DNA from: Anaerolineales bacterium
Lineage (GTDB): Bacteria > Chloroflexota > Anaerolineae > Anaerolineales > UBA11858
Direction of reading: 5' to 3'
Assembly (NCBI GenBank): GCA_021108255.1
Contig: JAIORG010000254.1
Span: forward strand, 1-38,346
DNA length: 38,346 nucleotides
The notes beneath the pieces were generated by a model. That model was given only the letters and a program-made list of their open reading frames with translations, had not been told where the DNA came from and ran no database searches. The position numbers were made by a program, and so were the translations under genes. Below, piece after piece: positions 8,523-16,462 of this stretch; position 1 is the stretch's first letter, and every line of letters starts with the position of its first letter.

Positions 8523-11408
8523 CTAATCCCTTGCAACCTCAAAGATATATATTAATTCGCTCTGATTGTTCGCATGATCCTCGGCCACAATCCGTAATTC
8601 AATATCTCCCGGAGTCATCTCCCAAAGTAAAACAAAGGGTGGCGCTTCTCTGCTCGAAACCTTGTAAGAATTAATGTAGAAAACAACCTCTTGGATTTCA
8701 TTGTTATTCTCAAAAACTGCCTCAAAGAGCAGTTCCTTTCCTTCTTCAAAAAGAATTGTCTCTCCATCCAGGTCGGATATTAAACCTATCTCCGGAGGAG
8801 TATTGTCCACTGAAACTACCAGGGAGACCTTTTCAATTTGCTGCTGCTCCCCCACCAGAACCAGCTGCAGGGCATAAAGTCCATCCTCAAGATTATCTGT
8901 CTCCCAGATCCCTAATCTTTTCCCTGTGGATGGAGAGAGGATATCTTCTCCAATCTGGAGCCAGGAAGTGGGGTTCATACCTTTTCCGTACTGAAGCCTG
9001 GCAGAATAAAAACCATCTTCCGGGATCGCTCCGATGATCCGCACATCTCCATGAACAAAAGAAAAATTATCCGGATATGAGATCAAAAATCCTTCCCGAG
9101 CCTCCGGAATTTCCAGATCGTATACAACAGGAGGTATTAGTACTCCAGTTTGTTCCGCCCAACCTTCCGCTCCCAGGGGGATGGCGAGGTAAACTTTCTT
9201 TTCTATCTGCTCAGCAGGAGTAAATACTGAGGCGAGTAAACCTGTCTCACGATTAACTTCCAAAACTCTATAGAGTGTGTCTGCTTGTTGGGGTTCATTT
9301 CCTTGCAAAAATATTTCTCTGAGAACTTTTGGACAAAATTCAGTGGGCAGCAGACCCGAAGGATAACACACATCAAGTGTAGCCAACCCGTCCGGTCTCT
9401 GCCAATCCTCAACAGCGAGATCTCTTGCAGTATACTGCGTGATCGCCCTCCATAAACCGGAAGTAATCTGTTGAAAATCGGATTGGGAAAGGATTCCTTC
9501 CTCTTCAAAACTGCCAGCCCAGACGGTTGTTACTACCTGGGGAGTATAACCAACAACCCAACCTGATAAGGAATTATTAACATTCCCAACCTTTATTCCT
9601 GCAGGCCGTCCGATAAGAAACGCGTCATTTTCTTTGGTGTTGGATCGGGCATTCTCATCACTGAGGATATGATTTATCAGAAAAGTCAGTTGTTCACTGA
9701 TAACCATTTTCTCAATTTGTGATTTTTGATCCATCCACACCACGCCAAAAGAATCTTCGATCCTCACTACTGCGGCGGGACGAACCCTGAGACTAGAGTT
9801 CCCCTCAGGCTTACCCCGCAACACACCCTGATTCGCAAATACACCATAACCCTGGGCAATGTCAATCATCTCTAGCCTGGTACTACCTGGGAAATAAGTA
9901 CACTCCTGGCAGCTCTCAACAGGAATAGAAAACCCAAATAAAGTCATCGTATTTTCTACTTGAAGATATCCATGAGAATCCCACAACTGCTTTGCGGGTG
10001 ATAAGTAATCATTCACTAAGGCGGACCGCATACTTGCCGGACCAAGATAATCAACTTGCCCTTCAACTCCCGGGTGCAATTCTTCACTAGAGAAGACTTC
10101 TTCAGAGAGAGGAATGTCCCAAACTAAGGAAGCGGGGTTGAAACCTTGCCTGAACGAATTTAAGTAAACAAAAGGGGTAATAAGAGATCCTGGAAGTTTG
10201 GGTTCAAACATTCTACCGTAACCAATCTGATTCGATGTCTCCGCCATGGCCAGAATTTGTCCCCCCCGGGGATCCAGAAGTACAAGGTCGATTTCAAACT
10301 CATCATCAGTTTCTAATACCGGCCCTGAATACTTTGGCAGCAGCCGGGATGCTTGACAATTTTCATCCAGTTGGGGGTCTTCTCCATAAACCCTTTTCAG
10401 CATGATATTAGATGTACATTCCAGTTCACTTTGAAGATCGCTATCAAGGGAGGATATAATTTTGAATCCTCCCCTTAACAACCGCTCAAGGGGTATGATT
10501 CCACCGGCTTCCTCCAGGATATATTCTACGTAAGCCGGTATTGGGGGGTTTATCGCCAAACCCTGGTCGGCATAAATAAGCTCTTTTCGTTCAGCCCTGT
10601 CTGCATCTTGCTTAGAAATTTGTTCTCCAGATACCATCTCCTCCAACACAATTTCCTGATTTTCTTTGGCGGCAGTTGGCGCATCATATGGATTTAAGGA
10701 GGGATATTTTGCCACGGCGGCAAGCAAGGCAGACTCTGCCAGATCCAAGTTTTCAACTGATTTTCCGAAATAAAACAAGGCAGACTGATTAACGCCATAT
10801 ATTTGATTTCCATAATAGGCGCTGTTTAAATACCATTCCAATACTTTTTCCCGCCCATACATGGCAACGATCTGGTCTGCCAACAAATTGATTCGGACCT
10901 GCCGGTAAGGATGATCGATTTCATCCCATAATAAAAGGTCTCTGACGAGTTTTTGCGGAATTGGATCCGGCCGGTTATTGAATAAATTGCTCAGGAAATT
11001 GTCAGGGTTTAGAAAATAATCCGGATCCGTGGCTGCCAGGGTAGCTGCCACCATGACTTCGGGGATATCCGAGTAAAAAATAGTGTTGCCGTCAGTTAGC
11101 CTAATATTCTGCCGGTAGTCAATTGCAGGGTTCTCAAAACGCCATAAAACAGTTTCCCCGTTTTGATCATAGATTCTTGTGGGTTCCAGGAGAGATCCTC
11201 TTGGAGCGTCCAGCAAACTTGCCAGCATATCAGGAGACGGCAAGTCCTCCGTAACAACAGAATAGCGAGATACTAATACAAAAACCAGTGTAGTTGATGC
11301 CAAACTGAGGAAAACAGTTATCAATAAACCGATCGTTCCCAGTGGATTGGATCGATCTTCTCTGCGCTTATTATTCCTGAACCGCACGATATGCGATTGA
11401 ATATCCAT
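8523..11408 (-). CDS. Class A penicillin-binding-protein-like membrane protein, both active sites degenerate
   Basis: Overall architecture is that of a bifunctional class A PBP: one N-terminal TM helix (about residues 25-50), a GT51-like domain (about 60-300), a transpeptidase-like domain (about 370-660) and C-terminal Ig-like extracytoplasmic parts to 961. The fold is recognisable (LEWYLNSAYYGNQIYGV, LAESALLAA, GQILAMAE, GYGVFANQG, GYTP...VWAG), but the catalytic residues are not there. The GT motif EDxxF reads TDPDY (Thr127), GGSTITQQ is lost, and RKxxE reads RQVRI (Ile173). The transpeptidase SxxK reads SLIT (Ser408, Thr411), SxN reads DYL (467-469) and KTG reads KVG (606-608). It is probably a structural or regulatory pseudoenzyme. 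An upstream TTG at 11435 would add nine residues; the ATG at 11408 was preferred, though neither has a good ribosome binding site. Confidence 0.85.
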   Translation of the reverse strand: MDIQSHIVRFRNNKRREDRSNPLGTIGLLITVFLSLASTTLVFVLVSRYSVVTEDLPSPDMLASLLDAPRGSLLEPTRIYDQNGETVLWRFENPAIDYRQNIRLTDGNTIFYSDIPEVMVAATLAATDPDYFLNPDNFLSNLFNNRPDPIPQKLVRDLLLWDEIDHPYRQVRINLLADQIVAMYGREKVLEWYLNSAYYGNQIYGVNQSALFYFGKSVENLDLAESALLAAVAKYPSLNPYDAPTAAKENQEIVLEEMVSGEQISKQDADRAERKELIYADQGLAINPPIPAYVEYILEEAGGIIPLERLLRGGFKIISSLDSDLQSELECTSNIMLKRVYGEDPQLDENCQASRLLPKYSGPVLETDDEFEIDLVLLDPRGGQILAMAETSNQIGYGRMFEPKLPGSLITPFVYLNSFRQGFNPASLVWDIPLSEEVFSSEELHPGVEGQVDYLGPASMRSALVNDYLSPAKQLWDSHGYLQVENTMTLFGFSIPVESCQECTYFPGSTRLEMIDIAQGYGVFANQGVLRGKPEGNSSLRVRPAAVVRIEDSFGVVWMDQKSQIEKMVISEQLTFLINHILSDENARSNTKENDAFLIGRPAGIKVGNVNNSLSGWVVGYTPQVVTTVWAGSFEEEGILSQSDFQQITSGLWRAITQYTARDLAVEDWQRPDGLATLDVCYPSGLLPTEFCPKVLREIFLQGNEPQQADTLYRVLEVNRETGLLASVFTPAEQIEKKVYLAIPLGAEGWAEQTGVLIPPVVYDLEIPEAREGFLISYPDNFSFVHGDVRIIGAIPEDGFYSARLQYGKGMNPTSWLQIGEDILSPSTGKRLGIWETDNLEDGLYALQLVLVGEQQQIEKVSLVVSVDNTPPEIGLISDLDGETILFEEGKELLFEAVFENNNEIQEVVFYINSYKVSSREAPPFVLLWEMTPGDIELRIVAEDHANNQSELIYIFEVARD

Positions 11409-11557
11409 AGGGTTAATTAATCCCTGAATTCTCAAATTCCATTTTCAGAGACTTCTCCAAAGGACCTTATCCTCAATAATCAGGACTGCCTCTCATGACC
11501 AGGCGAGGATCTCAAGGATTGTGAAAGTGGTTTTAATAATCAGGAATGATTCCAGGC

Positions 11558-13288
11558 TCAATTTCGACCAATCACCTTTGAGACATAATCCAGCAGCTCT
11601 CGGGCCGATTCTAGATTCTTTTCGCTGGGTCCTCCTAACATCGTTGCCAATTCCCTTATCCGTTCTTCTCCAGAAATTTCCTGGACCTGGATATATGAAC
11701 GGCCGCCATCAACATCTTTTGATACCTGATAATGCTGTTGTCCAAATCCGGCTAATTGAGGCAGATGGGTAATGCAAAACACCTGGTGCTTGGCGGTTAA
11801 CCGGTAGAGCTTTTCTCCCACAACTGCGCCAATCCGTCCCCCTATTCCCTGGTCGATTTCGTCAAATACCAACGTGGAGATATGATCTGCCTGGGCAAGA
11901 ACATTCTTAATAGCCAGCATCAACCGGGCTGTTTCCCCACCAGAGGCTGTTTTCGCCAGGGGTTTAAATCCTTCTCCCGGATTTGTCTCGATCAGGAATT
12001 CCACTTTCTCCAATCCATCTGAATAATATGCAATCCGCTGCCCTTCTTCTATGAGGACTCCCCTGGGATCTTCTCTGAACTTAAAATCAACTTCAAACCG
12101 GGACCCAGCCATCTTTAAATCATTTAGCTGCGTTTCCAGTTCAGATGCCAAAACCAGCGCCCCTTGTTTTCTGCCGCGGGAAAGCTCATTACCCCGGCGG
12201 CTTAGTTCCTCAAGAAGCCGGCTTTCCAGTCCCTCCAACTCTTTTATCCTGTCACCACGGCCCGTGATTTCTGATAGCTCCTTCTGAGACCGATTCTGAT
12301 AAGCGATGATCTCAGGAATAGTGTCTCCGTATTTCCGCTGTAAGTCGCGTATCAATTCCAATCGACCCTGTACATTTTCCAGCTCATCGGGATCAAACTC
12401 AAGGCTCTCAAGGTAAGATCGCAAATCTTTTCCGACCTCAAATAAACCTTCACTTAACTCCCCTGTTTTATCATTGAGTGCAGCCAGCCCGGGATCCGTT
12501 TTTGACAAATCTTCCACTGAACTCACTATTTGACCTAATAGATCCATAACAGTGGGTTGATGCCCTGGAGCATCATCAAGCAAAATCAGGATATTCTGAC
12601 TCAGATCAGCTAATTTTTCTGCGTTCGCCAACCTGGTTCTGCGATCTACTAAATTCTGTTCTTCCCCTTCTTCCAGTCCAGCCTGTTCAATTTCATCAAC
12701 CTGGAATACCAGCAGTTCCTTCTTTTTCTCCCCTTCCAGGTCGGACTGCCTCAGCCGGTTCAGCTCAGCTTGGATAACTTTTAGTTTTGAGTAAACCCCC
12801 TGGTATTTTGATAACAAATCGGTTGTGTCAGAAAACCGATCCAGTAATCCCAGGTGCTGATTTACTCTCATCAATGATAGGTGTTCCGACTGCCCATGAA
12901 TATCAACCAGATATTCACCAAGTTCAACCAGTACACCAACATTGGTTCTGTGTCCATTCACTCTGGCCGTATTCCTTTTATCCTTTCGTAGTTCTCGGGT
13001 CAGCGTGACATAATCGGAACCCTCGAGGATCTCCTCTTTTTCCAGAAGCTGAATGATGGGGGCCTTTACGCTTTGAGGAATTTTAAACACTGCTTCCACA
13101 CTGGCAAATTCACTACCTTTCCTTAATGTAGTCATATCGACCCGCTGCCCTAATAACATGTCCAACGCCCCCATGATGATCGATTTCCCGGCTCCGGTTT
13201 CCCCGGTTAAAATAATCAATCCTGGTTTAAATTCCAGGTTTAGCGCTTCAATAATTGCGAAGTTTTTTATGCGAAGTTCAAGAAGCAT
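11558..13288 (-). CDS. recN: DNA repair protein RecN
   Basis: RecN is an SMC-like ATPase that acts early in double-strand break repair and recombination. The 576-residue protein has Walker A GETGAGKS at 29-36, a central coiled-coil region rich in Glu, Leu and Arg, then the ABC signature ASGGETARLML and Walker B LVFDEIDQGIGG near the C-terminus. The length fits the family. The ATG is one base after the stop of the zinc-finger membrane protein gene, so translation is probably coupled. It belongs to the leftward run ssb-DUF3467-nadK-zinc finger-recN. The 149 bases before the PBP-like start downstream hold only a weak promoter candidate. Confidence 0.96.
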   Translation of the reverse strand: MLLELRIKNFAIIEALNLEFKPGLIILTGETGAGKSIIMGALDMLLGQRVDMTTLRKGSEFASVEAVFKIPQSVKAPIIQLLEKEEILEGSDYVTLTRELRKDKRNTARVNGHRTNVGVLVELGEYLVDIHGQSEHLSLMRVNQHLGLLDRFSDTTDLLSKYQGVYSKLKVIQAELNRLRQSDLEGEKKKELLVFQVDEIEQAGLEEGEEQNLVDRRTRLANAEKLADLSQNILILLDDAPGHQPTVMDLLGQIVSSVEDLSKTDPGLAALNDKTGELSEGLFEVGKDLRSYLESLEFDPDELENVQGRLELIRDLQRKYGDTIPEIIAYQNRSQKELSEITGRGDRIKELEGLESRLLEELSRRGNELSRGRKQGALVLASELETQLNDLKMAGSRFEVDFKFREDPRGVLIEEGQRIAYYSDGLEKVEFLIETNPGEGFKPLAKTASGGETARLMLAIKNVLAQADHISTLVFDEIDQGIGGRIGAVVGEKLYRLTAKHQVFCITHLPQLAGFGQQHYQVSKDVDGGRSYIQVQEISGEERIRELATMLGGPSEKNLESARELLDYVSKVIGRN

Positions 13289-13289
13289 C

Positions 13290-13817
13290 TTATTTTCTTA
13301 GCTGATAGAACACATATGAAGTGATGATAATAGAGTAAAAAAGATACCAGATCAGTGAATAAAATCCCCCACTGGCTGCAAAACCCACCTCTCGTATGTA
13401 GGGAACGGTCCGAATAAACCAGGTAATTATCGGGGGAAGGCTGAAAACAAAAGCGGTGATAATCATTACATTTTTCAACAGGGGAGATCGACGATTATTG
13501 ATGGCTTTCTTGACCACCCAAATAGCTAAGAACCCGGCTCCCATGGCAATTAAAAACGAATAAAAACCCAGGAAAAGAGACAGCTGGCTGCCTAAAAAGG
13601 AAATCACTCCTGTAATGGCAAAGGCAATAATATAGTCAAACACCTTGGCTGTGATAAATATCTTCTGCTGAGAGCGAATGCATTCCGGACAGCGGTATCC
13701 TGTCGGTGTACGCTTGGCGCATTTTATGCAGATTGGACGGTTACATTTATTACACCGCAACTGAGTTTCGCGTTTTGGATGAAACGTACAAGTAAGAGGA
13801 GCATTTAAATCAGACAT
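13290..13817 (-). CDS. B-box-type zinc-finger membrane protein, unknown function
   Basis: A 175-residue protein with an N-terminal cytoplasmic zinc-binding region followed by four likely TM helices. The metal ligands are visible as Cys10-x2-His13, Cys22-x2-Cys25, Cys30-x2-Cys33 and Cys43-x2-Cys46, a B-box-like pattern able to bind two zinc ions. Hydrophobic segments lie around 60-80, 83-105, 117-138 and 150-172. The start ATG overlaps the end of nadK by eight bases and the stop is one base from recN, so it is embedded in a tightly coupled nadK-recN unit. Bacterial B-box proteins joined to membrane domains (often rhomboid proteases) are known, but no catalytic Ser/His pair is evident here. Function not known. 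Confidence 0.8.
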   Translation of the reverse strand: MSDLNAPLTCTFHPKRETQLRCNKCNRPICIKCAKRTPTGYRCPECIRSQQKIFITAKVFDYIIAFAITGVISFLGSQLSLFLGFYSFLIAMGAGFLAIWVVKKAINNRRSPLLKNVMIITAFVFSLPPIITWFIRTVPYIREVGFAASGGFYSLIWYLFYSIIITSYVFYQLRK

Positions 13818-14685
13818 TTTTTTTCTTTATTGATGGATTTTGATCCATATAGGGAATTAGATTCCGGTAGAAATAACCCGGGTCCTGAAAACGAATAAAC
13901 TGAACTTCATGATCGCTTGCCTGGATTTCTACTCGATCACCAGTTTTCATCTTGACAGGAAGCTGCCCGTCTATACTGATCACTGCCTGGTGGGAGGTAT
14001 GAACAGTAACTGAAACTAATACTTTTTCAGACAAAACCAGCGCCTGCTCAATGGAAAGATGGGGAGCAATGGGAACGAGGACAATATTCCTCAAATCAGG
14101 AGAAAGAATTGGACCCCCGGCTGCCAGCGCATAAGCTGTCGATCCTGTGGCCGTTGAGGCAATAACACCGTCTGCAACAGTCGTGCTGAGATACCTGCTA
14201 TTAATGAAGATCTCAAACTGAACAGGACGGATGATTTCCCCCCGGCTGATCACGGCATCGTTAAGGGCATTCCATTCTCCCTGTTTCTGATCACCCCGGT
14301 ATAAAGTTACCAGCAGCATCATGCGCTTTTCTAACCAGTAATCTCCTTTTAATACCCGCTGAAGAGCATTCTGCCATTCATCCTCCTGGATCTCGGTTAA
14401 AAAACCATAATGACCTAGATTGATACCCAGGATCGGAAGATTGAAGGGAGCGCTGATGTGCCCTGCCCGAAGCATGGTTCCATCACCTCCCAGAGCGATC
14501 AATAAATCTTGACAGCCTTCGCTAATTCCTTCCTGGAATTTAGTTTCATCCATGCGTCCCAGGAGAACCTGCTTTCCATCCTTCTCCAGGGAAGTAGAAA
14601 TTTTTTCAGCGAGTGTAAACGCCTGATGGTTTTTTGGATGGACAGCAATCGCTATCTTACTGAAATCAGTCAGTTCATTTTCCAT
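13810..14685 (-). CDS. nadK: NAD kinase
   Basis: NadK phosphorylates NAD to NADP. The 291-residue protein shows the family motifs: GGDGT at 66-70, NDAVISRG, the TGSTAYALAAGGPI loop and SIDGQ. The length is typical. The only plausible start is the ATG at 14685. It has no recognisable ribosome binding site, and a TATAAT lies only eight bases upstream (14694-14699), suggesting a leaderless or nearly leaderless message. It overlaps the zinc-finger membrane gene by eight bases (stop TGA just inside the next ATG). nadK next to recN is a common arrangement in bacteria. Confidence 0.96.
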   Translation of the reverse strand: MENELTDFSKIAIAVHPKNHQAFTLAEKISTSLEKDGKQVLLGRMDETKFQEGISEGCQDLLIALGGDGTMLRAGHISAPFNLPILGINLGHYGFLTEIQEDEWQNALQRVLKGDYWLEKRMMLLVTLYRGDQKQGEWNALNDAVISRGEIIRPVQFEIFINSRYLSTTVADGVIASTATGSTAYALAAGGPILSPDLRNIVLVPIAPHLSIEQALVLSEKVLVSVTVHTSHQAVISIDGQLPVKMKTGDRVEIQASDHEVQFIRFQDPGYFYRNLIPYMDQNPSIKKKNV

Positions 14686-14693
14686 AGCTCTGT

Positions 14694-14721
14694 ATTATAT
14701 CTATCCAGCCCTTGAAGACAA
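14694..14721 (-). promoter_or_regulatory. Promoter immediately in front of nadK (leaderless)
   Basis: On the minus strand TTGTCT (plus 14716-14721) and a perfect TATAAT (plus 14694-14699) are spaced by 16 bases. Only eight bases separate the -10 box from the nadK ATG, so the predicted start falls within about two bases of the start codon. Confidence 0.6.
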
Positions 14722-14750
14722 GGTTTCCGGGTTACCCGGAATAAATTTGA

Positions 14751-15059
14751 TTATTCTTCTGGCGGTGTGAATAAATTATCCGCCAGTGAGGATGCGCCGG
14801 GGATTGAAATTTCACCAAAGTTAGTCTCATACTTGGCAAGATTATCTCCCAGAGCTTTATAGATCAACTTTGCACTCATTGGACTCAATAAAACTCGGGA
14901 TTTAAATGTCGGTCCTTTTAATCCAGGAAGCATCTGCGCAAAATCAAAAATAAACTCTGAAGGCGAATGTGTAATCCTGACCAGGTTTGCGTACACCGCG
15001 TCTAAATCATCCGGAATGGTGATTATTGGTCCTTTTTTCTCAGGTTCTGCTTTTGTCAT
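14751..15059 (-). CDS. DUF3467 family protein
   Basis: A 102-residue soluble protein with the DUF3467 pattern: YANLVRITHSPSEFIFDF near residues 23-40, a proline, then a LLSPMSAKLIYKALGDNL helix and YETNFGEI. The family is widespread and its function is not established. The ATG has an AGG site eight bases upstream and lies 12 bases after the ssb stop, so the two are almost surely co-transcribed. nadK follows after 65 bases from its own promoter. The tight link to ssb hints at, but does not prove, a role connected with DNA metabolism. Confidence 0.85.
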   Translation of the reverse strand: MTKAEPEKKGPIITIPDDLDAVYANLVRITHSPSEFIFDFAQMLPGLKGPTFKSRVLLSPMSAKLIYKALGDNLAKYETNFGEISIPGASSLADNLFTPPEE

Positions 15060-15071
15060 ATGTTCAACCTT

Positions 15072-15494
15072 TTAGAACGGGATATCATCCTCGTCCACTG
15101 GATCTGACGTTCCTCCTGGCTCACTAGCCTGGAAGGCCTGGTCTTCTGACCGGCTCGATAAAAAGAGGACATTTTGAGCTGTAATTTCAAAATTGGACCC
15201 AGGGGTTCCGTCATTGCGTGTCCAAATATTTGGTCCGCCAGTTTCCGGGTCTGGACGCAGTCGGCCTTCAACCAAAACCTTGCTTCCTTGTTTAAGGTAC
15301 TGGTTGACAGATTCTGCCTGGGCTCCCCACACTGATACTCTGAACCAGGTGGTCTCATCAACTTTCTGTCCGTTGGAATCGTTATACTTGCGGTTCGTTG
15401 CGACAGAGATATTAGTCACTGCTTGCCCACTTGGCAAATACCTCATTTCCGGATCCCGTCCTAAATTACCAATGATAGTTATCTTTTGATACAC
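15072..15494 (-). CDS. ssb: Single-stranded DNA-binding protein
   Basis: SSB coats single-stranded DNA and recruits repair and replication enzymes through its acidic tail. The 140-residue protein has the OB-fold start MYQKITIIGNLGRDPEMRY, the ETTWFRVSVWG and YLKQGSKVLVEGRL segments, a short linker and the tail DEDDIPF. The start is GTG at 15494, supported by a strong GGAGG ribosome binding site seven bases upstream. It is the first gene of the ssb-DUF3467 pair. A TATAAT box for it lies at 15565-15570, and a 7-bp bulged hairpin (15524-15545) sits in the leader. Confidence 0.95.
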   Translation of the reverse strand: MYQKITIIGNLGRDPEMRYLPSGQAVTNISVATNRKYNDSNGQKVDETTWFRVSVWGAQAESVNQYLKQGSKVLVEGRLRPDPETGGPNIWTRNDGTPGSNFEITAQNVLFLSSRSEDQAFQASEPGGTSDPVDEDDIPF

Positions 15495-15564
15495 TTTCTT
15501 TCCTCCTTCATTGTTAGAAATGAAACTCTCCCTATACCGGGAGTTAATAATCCCCTCAACAGGT

Positions 15565-15570
15565 ATTATA
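15565..15570 (-). promoter_or_regulatory. Candidate -10 box for ssb
   Basis: A perfect TATAAT on the minus strand, about 70 bases before the ssb GTG. No good -35 hexamer is seen 16-18 bases upstream, so this is a partial promoter call. The predicted leader contains the inverted repeat AACTC-(T)-CC / GG-GAGTT at 15524-15545. Confidence 0.4.
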
Positions 15571-15690
15571 CATCCTCTTCAAATTTATAAAAGCAGTATG
15601 GCAGTCAAAGAAAATCAGGTCTTTCACATTTGAACTTCTCTTTCAGCTGGAAATTACAGGCTTTGCTTTTCCTCCCTGATTACCTGAACA

Positions 15691-16455
15691 CTATTTCGGT
15701 ATTACCTCCCGAACGATCAAATCTGAAAAACTGATTGTGACCGCTGTCTCCCCTGCTGACCGGGCATACACACCAAAAGAACCCAGACTCAATCCCTGAT
15801 CGATAATTGTAAACTGGGGATCCCCGTTAATAAAAACCCGGATTTCATCCCGGAGAGCAAGAACCTCGAGTTTCGAAACGCTTGGAGCACCTGGAGGAAC
15901 CGATGCACTTCTGGTCCAGGGATAAAGAACGAATGTTCCCGCACCTACAATCTTGTCCATCTTCACCTCTCCGTCACAGGAAAGGGCAAAGCGGTAATAT
16001 TGATTCCTGCCAAAAACCCGGAAAAGAAAGCCGTATTCATCCCTGCCAGTACACAAAACAGGATTGGCTGTGATCTCAGCATAAAAATCCTGCAAATCCG
16101 GTCTCTCAAGAGTCCCAAGCAAGAGCGATTTTGGTTCATTAATAATGATAACTATCTCGCCATTGGTGATATTAATTTGTCCCCGGTCTGTTTGAGGAAC
16201 CGTCCACCCATCCGAAGAAAGGAATTCATCTTGAAATATGATTTCCCCAATCTCTGACATAAATTCCTGGGTCGGGGTGACGGCAATAGTTGGCAATTGC
16301 TCCGGTGTAGGCGAGGAAGGAAACCACTCAATCGTGGAAGTTGGCGAAGGTAAAGCAGTCAGGGTCGAAGTCGGAGTCGGAAGCAGTTCCGGGGTAGATA
16401 CCGACAGACAAGCGCTTAATAAAATAATTGGCAGAATGATCCAGCTCTTTTTCAT
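15691..16455 (-). CDS. Putative lipoprotein with a C-terminal beta-sandwich-like domain
   Basis: A 254-residue secreted lipoprotein. The start KKSWIILPIILLSAC gives a clear lipobox (LSAC), so the mature protein should be anchored by a diacylglyceryl cysteine. A Ser/Thr/Pro-rich linker follows (about residues 20-65), then a domain of about 185 residues with alternating hydrophobic strands that resembles the carbohydrate-binding, laminin-G or 3-keto-disaccharide-hydrolase-like jelly rolls (IIFQDEFLSSDGW, GFLFRVFGRNQYYRFAL, VFINGDPQFTI). No catalytic site is recognised. ATG at 16455 was chosen over the upstream TTG at 16461; it lies seven bases after the purA stop, implying co-transcription. Substrate unknown. 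Confidence 0.75.
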   Translation of the reverse strand: MKKSWIILPIILLSACLSVSTPELLPTPTSTLTALPSPTSTIEWFPSSPTPEQLPTIAVTPTQEFMSEIGEIIFQDEFLSSDGWTVPQTDRGQINITNGEIVIIINEPKSLLLGTLERPDLQDFYAEITANPVLCTGRDEYGFLFRVFGRNQYYRFALSCDGEVKMDKIVGAGTFVLYPWTRSASVPPGAPSVSKLEVLALRDEIRVFINGDPQFTIIDQGLSLGSFGVYARSAGETAVTISFSDLIVREVIPK

Positions 16456-16462
16456 AAACAAC

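Noticed and set aside
11409-11435. TTG start extending the PBP-like protein by nine residues
   Set aside because: No ribosome binding site at usable distance. The ATG at 11408 is at least as good and keeps the normal short cytoplasmic tail before the TM helix.
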